From: Corallococcus coralloides DSM 2259
GTDB lineage: Bacteria > Myxococcota > Myxococcia > Myxococcales > Myxococcaceae
Direction of reading: 5' to 3'
Assembly (NCBI RefSeq): GCF_000255295.1
Contig: NC_017030.1
Coordinates: forward strand, 9,212,328-9,276,327
Length of the DNA: 64,000 bases
Shown: positions 59,074 through 64,000 of the stretch, one piece after another
How positions within the stretch are numbered: position 1 is the stretch's first letter
How the letters are laid out: the number at the start of each line of letters is the position of its first letter
The notes under the pieces: generated by a model
What the model was told of the DNA's origin: nothing
Databases searched by the model: none
What the model saw: only the letters and a program-made list of their open reading frames with translations
Translations under genes and position numbers: made by a program

Positions 59074-60450
59074 TCAAGGCTCCGGGACGCGCAGGTCGCG
59101 TGAGCGCAGCAGCATGGCGGACGCCGTGGCCGGAGCGAGCACCGACGCGATGATGATGCTCCAGTCCCAGGGCCCTCGTGCCCGGGCGGCGTTGAAGGCC
59201 AAGGCCTGCACCAAGGTCAGACAGGCATCCGCGGTGGTGAGCCGTCCCAGCAGCGTGGCCAGCCCATCTCGCCAGCGGCGCAGGAGCAGCAGCAGTCCCG
59301 CGATGAGCCCCACGTCGAACACCACCCAGCCGTGCTGCACCCACGGCGACGGGAACCAGTGCGCGCTCATGGGCAGCGCGAGCAACACCGTCCACGGCAC
59401 CAGCAGCGCCGTCAGCGCGCGCACGAAGAGGCGCGGCCGGCGCAGCAGCGTGACGAGCCCGAACTTCAGCAGGCTTCCCCGCGCGAAGGCCCGGAGCGCG
59501 TCGTAGATGGCCCACGGCGCGGGCTCGTCCTTCGGGTGGGACAGATAGAGCGTCACCCACGCGTCGGGGCGGAACTTCGCCTTGAAGGAGCGCAGGCCCT
59601 CGAAGTCGAACAGCGGGCGCCCGGCGCTGCGCGCGAACCGCAGCCACGGCCGCACCGGGCCCGCGAGCGGCGCCAGGCCCAGCGTCACGTACTGGCGCCC
59701 GTTCAGCGCGGCGGCGCGCATCGCGGCGTCCACCAGCGTCTCCGCCGTGCCGTTGGGCGCGGTGGGTTCGCGCAGCAGGTCCTGGAGGAACCAGCCGTCG
59801 CGCGCGTACACGGGCGTCACCGACAGGAAGCCCACCACGCGGCCCTCCACCTCCGCCACGAAGGCGCGGCGCTCACGGGCGAAGGCTCCGGGGGCCAGCC
59901 CCACCAGGAAGCCCATGGTCGCCATGCGGCGCGACGCAAGCCAGTGCTCGGCCAGCACCTCCACCGCCGCTCGCAGCGGGTGGCCTTCCGTCTCCATCAC
60001 CTCCGCGGGCACCTCGCGCACGCGTACGCCGTGGGAGCGCGCGCGGCGGAGCTGCTCGCGCAGGCTGCGGCTGCCCTTCACCACCGCGTCCCATTTCGCC
60101 GGGTCCCACACCGGCTGCTCGCCGATGGGCAGCTCCTCGAACGGCACGAGCCGCGAGAAGCGTGATTCCGTGGCGAAGAAGCTCACGCGCTTGCCCGCGC
60201 TCCGGGCCGCCTGGTGGAAGGACTCCACCACGTCGTGCACGCGCTCCTGCGCGGCGATGGGACCGCCTCCCGCCACCCACGCGCCGCCCGTGTCCACGTA
60301 GGCGATGCACCCGTCCCCTTCCGGGGCGAACCAGTACTCGAAGCCCGGCTGCAGCACCTGGAAGGACGTCGCGTTCCAGCCGTGCTGCTTGAGCAGCGCC
60401 AGCACCCGCTCGCGCGGGTCGCCTGCGGGGTCCTGGTGGGGATCGGCCAT
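59074..60450 (-). CDS. DUF2156 (lysyl-phosphatidylglycerol synthase C-domain-like) membrane protein
   Basis: 458 residues from MADPHQDPAGDPRERVLALLKQHGW. The first 320 residues match the cytosolic DUF2156/GNAT-type domain: FEYWFAPEGDGCIAYVDTGGAWVAGGGPIAA, SRSLREQLRRARSHGVRVREV, VEGRVVGFLSVTPVYARDGWFLQDLLREPTAPNG, and DFEGLRSFKAKFRPDAW. Three to four transmembrane helices follow at about 365-450. In MprF this domain transfers lysine to phosphatidylglycerol, but there the helices come first, so function here is open. Confidence 0.8.
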   Translation of the reverse strand: MADPHQDPAGDPRERVLALLKQHGWNATSFQVLQPGFEYWFAPEGDGCIAYVDTGGAWVAGGGPIAAQERVHDVVESFHQAARSAGKRVSFFATESRFSRLVPFEELPIGEQPVWDPAKWDAVVKGSRSLREQLRRARSHGVRVREVPAEVMETEGHPLRAAVEVLAEHWLASRRMATMGFLVGLAPGAFARERRAFVAEVEGRVVGFLSVTPVYARDGWFLQDLLREPTAPNGTAETLVDAAMRAAALNGRQYVTLGLAPLAGPVRPWLRFARSAGRPLFDFEGLRSFKAKFRPDAWVTLYLSHPKDEPAPWAIYDALRAFARGSLLKFGLVTLLRRPRLFVRALTALLVPWTVLLALPMSAHWFPSPWVQHGWVVFDVGLIAGLLLLLRRWRDGLATLLGRLTTADACLTLVQALAFNAARARGPWDWSIIIASVLAPATASAMLLRSRDLRVPEP

Positions 60451-60629
60451 GGTGTTGGCGTTCAAACTACGACCCACGGGGCACCCCTGCCAGCCAAAGC
60501 CGCCCGGGGAGACAGGGCCCCTCCTGGAGGAGCGGCCCCTCTCCCAGTGGAAATGCACAGGGAATGGATCCAGTCCGGCCGCTCCCACGCACTACAGGGG
60601 AACGTCCTTGACGGGGATATCAGGGCCGG

Positions 60630-60673
60630 AGCCGGGCCCCCATGGGGCGGCCCTCCCATGGAGGGGCCCGGCT
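60630..60673 (-). terminator. Long hairpin after mtgA
   Basis: AGCCGGGCCCC (60630-60640) and GGGGCCCGGCT (60663-60673) form an 11-base stem. CATGGG/CCCATG (60641-60646 and 60655-60660) extends it with a two-base bulge. It starts 11 bases beyond the mtgA stop on the minus strand. Confidence 0.8.
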
Positions 60674-60683
60674 GTAGTACCGC

Positions 60684-61577
60684 TCAGGAACCGTCGTCGT
60701 CCGCGTCGTCCCCGCCGCCATCCGCGGGAGCCCGGCCCAGCAGCCGGTCCACCTCCGCGTGCGCGGCCTCCGCCTGCGCCGCGCTGATGCGCTTGTAGGT
60801 CTTGAGCGCGTCCACCACGTGGTGCGCGTGCTTCCACAGCGCTCGGGAGCCGCTGGACGGCGAGCGCTTGCGCGGGGACGGCAGCATCGCGGCCAGCACC
60901 GCGCCCTGCGCCACGGAGAGCTGGGACGCGGACACGCCGAAGTGCTCCCGCGCCCCGGCCTCAATCCCATACACGCCGTTCCCCCATTCCACCACGTTGA
61001 GGTACAGCGTCAGGATGCGCTGCTTCGTCAGCGCTTCCTCCAGCCGGTGCGCCAGCACCAGCTCCTTCAGCTTGCGCGTCAGGCTGCGGTCCGTGGACAG
61101 CCAGAGGTTCTTCGCCAGCTGCTGCGTGAGCGTGGACGCTCCCCGCCCCAGCTCCCCCTTCTCCACCGCCTGCCCCACCGCGCGCGCCAGCTCCACCGTG
61201 TCCACGCCGTCGTGCAGGTAGAAGCTCGCGTCCTCGGAGAGGAGCACCGCGTCCACCGCGGGCTTGGACACCGCGGACAACGGCACCCACTGCTGCCTCC
61301 GGCGCGGCTTGCGCCCGGCCTCGCGCGCCTCGGCCGCCCGCTGCTCGATGAGCGCCGTCGTCTTCGGGTTCTCCTTCGCCAGGGAGTCCGCGTCCGGCAG
61401 CCCGGCGAACGTGAGCGCCGCGGTCCCCACGCCCAGCACCAACACGCCCACGAACACCCAGCGCGCCCACCGCCTCCTTCGCGGCGGCGGCGCGGGATGT
61501 ACCTCCGGCGGTGCCGGCGGGATGGACCCGGCGGGTTCGGGGCTCGGAGATTCGGATGGACCTTCGACGGTGGACAT
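60684..61577 (-). CDS. mtgA: Monofunctional peptidoglycan glycosyltransferase
   Basis: 297 residues. A Pro-rich cytoplasmic tail, one transmembrane helix (about 39-59), then a GT51 domain. Catalytic Glu115 is in LLSEDASFYLHDGVD; the second conserved block is GRGASTLTQQLAKNLWL (about 145-160), then KLKELVLAHRLEEALTKQRILTLYLNVVEWGNGVYGIEAGAREHF and LSVAQGAVLAAMLPSP. It polymerises lipid II into glycan strands and lacks a transpeptidase domain, so it is MtgA rather than PBP1. The CHAP-type hydrolase gene lies 13 bases upstream on the same strand. Confidence 0.94.
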   Translation of the reverse strand: MSTVEGPSESPSPEPAGSIPPAPPEVHPAPPPRRRRWARWVFVGVLVLGVGTAALTFAGLPDADSLAKENPKTTALIEQRAAEAREAGRKPRRRQQWVPLSAVSKPAVDAVLLSEDASFYLHDGVDTVELARAVGQAVEKGELGRGASTLTQQLAKNLWLSTDRSLTRKLKELVLAHRLEEALTKQRILTLYLNVVEWGNGVYGIEAGAREHFGVSASQLSVAQGAVLAAMLPSPRKRSPSSGSRALWKHAHHVVDALKTYKRISAAQAEAAHAEVDRLLGRAPADGGGDDADDDGS

Positions 61578-61590
61578 CTGCCGGCCGTGT

Positions 61591-62292
61591 CTAGCGCCGT
61601 GCCGTCCGGGCGTCACCCTTCACGGCGAGCTTCGCGGACGCCAGCCGCGGCTCGGGCGAACGCCAGCGCTCGTCCACCGACGCGAAGCCCGCCACCAGTT
61701 CTCCCGCCAGGTAGCCGCGCGTCTTCTTCCCCTTGCGGCGCAGCCAGTCGTTGATGACTTGCCCCTTCGCGTCCTTGCGCGCCTCCGGCTGCGCGAGGTT
61801 GAAGCGCGAGCGCTTCACCAGCCCGCCGGACTTGTGCACGAACGTCACCGTGCCGTCCGTCCCCACCCGCTCCACGATGCCAATGTGCGTGAGGCCGTCG
61901 TTGATGAGGCCGTCGCGGTTGCGGTCGAACGTGTTCTTGAAGAACACCAGCGCGCCCGGCTTCGGCGTCTCCGTCAGCATCCCCAGCGCGCGCGCCTTGC
62001 GGTGGATGGCCGTGACGCCGTTCTCCTCCGGCAGCACGTCGTCGGGCAGCAGGTCCAGCCGCCGCTGCTGGAACGCCAGCCGTGTCATGCCCGAGCAGTC
62101 ATCGCTCACCGTCGAGCTCATCTTCGCCAGCGTCGTCATCCCCACCCAGGACTTCGCCCGCCACAGCGCCCGGTCCGCCAGCTGGACCGCCGGCCGGGCC
62201 TTCTTCGCCGCCGTGGCCTTGTTCGCTGCCTGAGCCGCCCCGCCCCACACCAGCGCGCTCACCAACGCGCCCACCCACACGCCTCGTCCCAT
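61591..62292 (-). CDS. CHAP/NlpC-type cysteine peptidase, exported
   Basis: 233 residues, signal peptide ending GAAQAANK near residue 24. Catalytic-type Cys in VSDDCSGMTRLAFQQR and His in LTHIGIVERV, with PGALVFFKNTFDRNRDGLIND between them; FVHKSGGLVKRSRFN follows. This is the order of NlpC/P60/CHAP cell-wall hydrolases or amidases. Basic C-terminus. It precedes mtgA by 13 bases, pairing a peptidoglycan hydrolase with a synthase. Exact bond specificity unknown. Confidence 0.85.
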   Translation of the reverse strand: MGRGVWVGALVSALVWGGAAQAANKATAAKKARPAVQLADRALWRAKSWVGMTTLAKMSSTVSDDCSGMTRLAFQQRRLDLLPDDVLPEENGVTAIHRKARALGMLTETPKPGALVFFKNTFDRNRDGLINDGLTHIGIVERVGTDGTVTFVHKSGGLVKRSRFNLAQPEARKDAKGQVINDWLRRKGKKTRGYLAGELVAGFASVDERWRSPEPRLASAKLAVKGDARTARR

Positions 62293-62429
62293 GCGCACGC
62301 GACAGAGCAACCGCCGTGCCCGGCCTCCGTGGCGTTGCGCATGTCCACCTCAAGACGAAGCGCGCGCACCCTTCGGCACGCGCTGGGCAAGGAAGTTCCC
62401 ACCCACGGCAACCGCGCGCCCTGAATCCC

Positions 62430-63545
62430 TCAGGGCACGACGAGGTTCGGGATGGCCGGCTCGGAGCCCCGGTTCCCGTTCGCGGATTCCTGCCCGGCGC
62501 TCGACGGGACGTTGTTCCACAGGGTGCCGCCCTTCACCCGCAGCCGGCCCGTGTCGTTCAACTGCATGAGGTGCGAGTCGTGGACGGTGGGCCCCCGAAC
62601 GCGGCCCGGGTGGTCAGGCACGGCGCCCATGGGCGGAGGGGACGCCTCACCTTCATAGGCCTGCGCCGGCGCGCAGCCCCTGCTCGCGCATCCGGGGCTG
62701 AAGGACTCGCCGGGCGGGCTCGGGGCGCGGGTCCGCTCGGGGGCCCAGGTCCGCGCAGGCCTGGGCTGTATCAGTCTCGGAGGGTTGGGAGCCGGGAACT
62801 CCGTGGGCGACGGGCTCTTCTCCCGGGCCTCCAGCGAGACCATCAGCGGCAGCGCCAGCCCCAGCACCGCGAACTGCCCCACGGCGCCAGGCATCCGCGA
62901 ACCGGGCGCGGGCAGCACCTGGGTGCGCAGGCTCGACAGGATGAACGCACCGCCAATGGCCGTGCACAGCGCGAGCGCCCCCCACGTCATGGCCTGCGCC
63001 GTGATGACAATGGAGGAAAGGCGCCAGCTCGCGCCCACGTCCACCGCCGCCCTCCAGGTCTGATCCCTCCAGTCCGCCGCCGGCCCGGCCATGCCATAGC
63101 CCACCGCGCACGCAGCCACCCACACCGCGGCGCCATGCACCTCGCGCCGCAAGAGCCACCCCTGCGCGAGGCCCACCGCCACCCCCATCCCGATGAACGC
63201 CGTCCCGGGCGAAAGTCCCAGCGCCACGGCCAGGGCCTGCGAACCCACCAGCCCCACCGCCACCGCCATCGCCGTGCGCCCCGCCCAGCCAGGCACCTGG
63301 AGCCCCGCCCGGCGCAGCGCGAACGCTTGCGCGTTCCCCAGCATCGCCCCCGCGACCGCGAAGACCGCCAGCTCCGCGAGCCGGTGCACCACGCCCTGCT
63401 CCACCGCGGACAGCCGCCAGATGGCCGCCGAGCCCAGCAAGGTCTCCAGCAGGCGGGCCCAGTCCTCCGCCTGCGTCCACGGGATGAGCAGCCCCAGCAC
63501 GGTGACCACGGAGATGAGGAGGACGTGGACGAGACGAGAGCCCAT
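62430..63545 (-). CDS. Multi-pass membrane protein with hydrophilic tail
   Basis: 371 residues from MGSRLVHVLLISVVTVLGLL, an ATG 13 codons into the open frame. About six hydrophobic segments lie between residues 5 and 245 (for example AELAVFAVAGAMLGNAQAF, AMAVAVGLVGSQALAVALGL, ITAQAMTWGALALCTAIGGAFIL). The last 120 residues are hydrophilic, Pro/Arg-rich, with two Cys (GCASRGCAPAQ), and end NPNLVVP-like. No family is recognised. Confidence 0.7.
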   Translation of the reverse strand: MGSRLVHVLLISVVTVLGLLIPWTQAEDWARLLETLLGSAAIWRLSAVEQGVVHRLAELAVFAVAGAMLGNAQAFALRRAGLQVPGWAGRTAMAVAVGLVGSQALAVALGLSPGTAFIGMGVAVGLAQGWLLRREVHGAAVWVAACAVGYGMAGPAADWRDQTWRAAVDVGASWRLSSIVITAQAMTWGALALCTAIGGAFILSSLRTQVLPAPGSRMPGAVGQFAVLGLALPLMVSLEAREKSPSPTEFPAPNPPRLIQPRPARTWAPERTRAPSPPGESFSPGCASRGCAPAQAYEGEASPPPMGAVPDHPGRVRGPTVHDSHLMQLNDTGRLRVKGGTLWNNVPSSAGQESANGNRGSEPAIPNLVVP

Positions 63546-63668
63546 GGCCCGGCAGTCTGCGCGAGTCCCCCGCTCCAATGCCATTCACCGAGGCACCTTC
63601 CTGCCCGCCGGCCAACGGAGGTGTCGCCCGGTGGAGGTGGATGTACGGCGCCACAGGACCCCAGGGGT

Positions 63669-63674
63669 TAGACT
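63669..63674 (+). promoter_or_regulatory. TAGACT -10-like box before the last gene
   Basis: TAGACT ends eight bases before the GTG start at 63683. It is part of a small inverted repeat (GGGGTT at 63664-63669 and AACCCC at 63676-63681). No ribosome-binding sequence separates it from the start. Confidence 0.4.
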
Positions 63675-63682
63675 GAACCCCG

Positions 63683-64000
63683 GTGCGTTTCGCCTACTAC
63701 CAGCGTCTGTCGCCCGCCGAGCAGCGCATCTACCGGCAGAGCGACGCCGTCACGGAGGTGCCCCTGCGGACGCCCGCGACGCTGCGGCCCCGGGTGGAGG
63801 GGGTGCGGGAGGCCCTGCTCCAGGAGGACCGGGCGGCGCTCCAGGCCGCGACGCAGTCCCTGGCCCGCGCGTTGACCGAGCGGCTGGAGGTGGCCGGGGT
63901 GGAGGTGGAGGTGCTGGAGACGCGGCCCTCGAATGACGAGGGCGAGCTGCACGGGCTCTACACGTGGGCTCCCGGACAGCGGCCCCGCATCCAGGTGTGG
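63683..64000 (+). CDS. Unknown conserved protein, truncated by the window end
   Basis: The frame from GTG 63683 is open to the last base (106 codons seen). It begins VRFAYYQRLSPAEQRIYRQSD and continues with a helical segment (PRVEGVREALLQEDRAALQAATQSLARALTERL) and a beta segment (LHGLYTWAPGQRPRIQVW). Codon use is like that of its neighbours. No signal peptide. No family is recognised; the remainder of the gene is outside the window. Confidence 0.7.
   Translation, partial: MRFAYYQRLSPAEQRIYRQSDAVTEVPLRTPATLRPRVEGVREALLQEDRAALQAATQSLARALTERLEVAGVEVEVLETRPSNDEGELHGLYTWAPGQRPRIQVW

Overview
The window is GC-rich, densely coded DNA from a delta-proteobacterial predator, most likely a member of the Myxococcaceae (Corallococcus, Myxococcus or Pyxidicoccus). 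The reasons are strong third-position GC, hybrid histidine kinases, an ECF sigma/anti-sigma pair, many secreted or outer-membrane proteins of unknown function, a KAAK-type histone-like protein, and a geosmin synthase encoded with family 2B encapsulin shells. No rRNA, tRNA, IS element, prophage or CRISPR array was seen. The ends cut into a small acidic-protein gene (start of window, probably complete) and an unknown gene (63683 onward, truncated).

Layout. 1-5 kb: outer-membrane-type protein, a phospholipase D-family enzyme, and a basic 78-residue protein lying behind a 0.3-kb C-rich/G-rich tandem repeat. 4.5-10.2 kb: ECF sigma factor, zinc-finger anti-sigma factor and a secreted protein, a tail-anchored low-complexity protein, a pilin-like protein coupled to hemF, and small unknowns. 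10.3-18 kb: an alpha/beta hydrolase, a PAS-GAF hybrid kinase, and an ABC ATPase/FtsX permease/AttH-lipocalin operon. 18-23.4 kb: small lipoproteins, three divergently arranged regulators and targets (HxlR with a Dabb protein, TetR with an NmrA protein), and repeat array A upstream of an NAD-dependent epimerase. 24-34 kb: glpK, pterin dehydratase, outer-membrane proteins, the NrfHA nitrite reductase, and an FAD-linked oxidase operon.

34-39.3 kb is the standout: one minus-strand operon encodes a two-domain geosmin synthase and two tandem family 2B encapsulin shell proteins carrying cyclic-nucleotide-binding-like insertions. A short LGTxAxR motif occurs in the cargo linker, in the cargo tail and in the N-terminal arm of one shell. 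39.5-46.8 kb: histone-like protein, dapE, an orphan ChrR-like anti-sigma protein, dapD, a PLP decarboxylase, a glycosyltransferase and mreB. 46.8-54 kb: a large membrane protein, repeat array B, and a peroxidase/Tat phosphatase/cytochrome c operon. 54-64 kb: a cation/H+ antiporter, an RsbQ hydrolase beside a PAS hybrid kinase, a DUF2156-type membrane protein, and peptidoglycan enzymes (mtgA, CHAP/NlpC-type).

Arrays A and B, 27 kb apart, consist of the same roughly 67-bp unit carrying an odd-centred palindrome. Array B (12 units) is flanked by a duplicated copy of the 5' end of a small membrane-protein gene. Several genes also have a TAGNNT or TANNNT box 6-9 nt before the start codon, suggesting leaderless transcripts. 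Functions are assigned by recognising motifs by eye; nothing was searched against databases.
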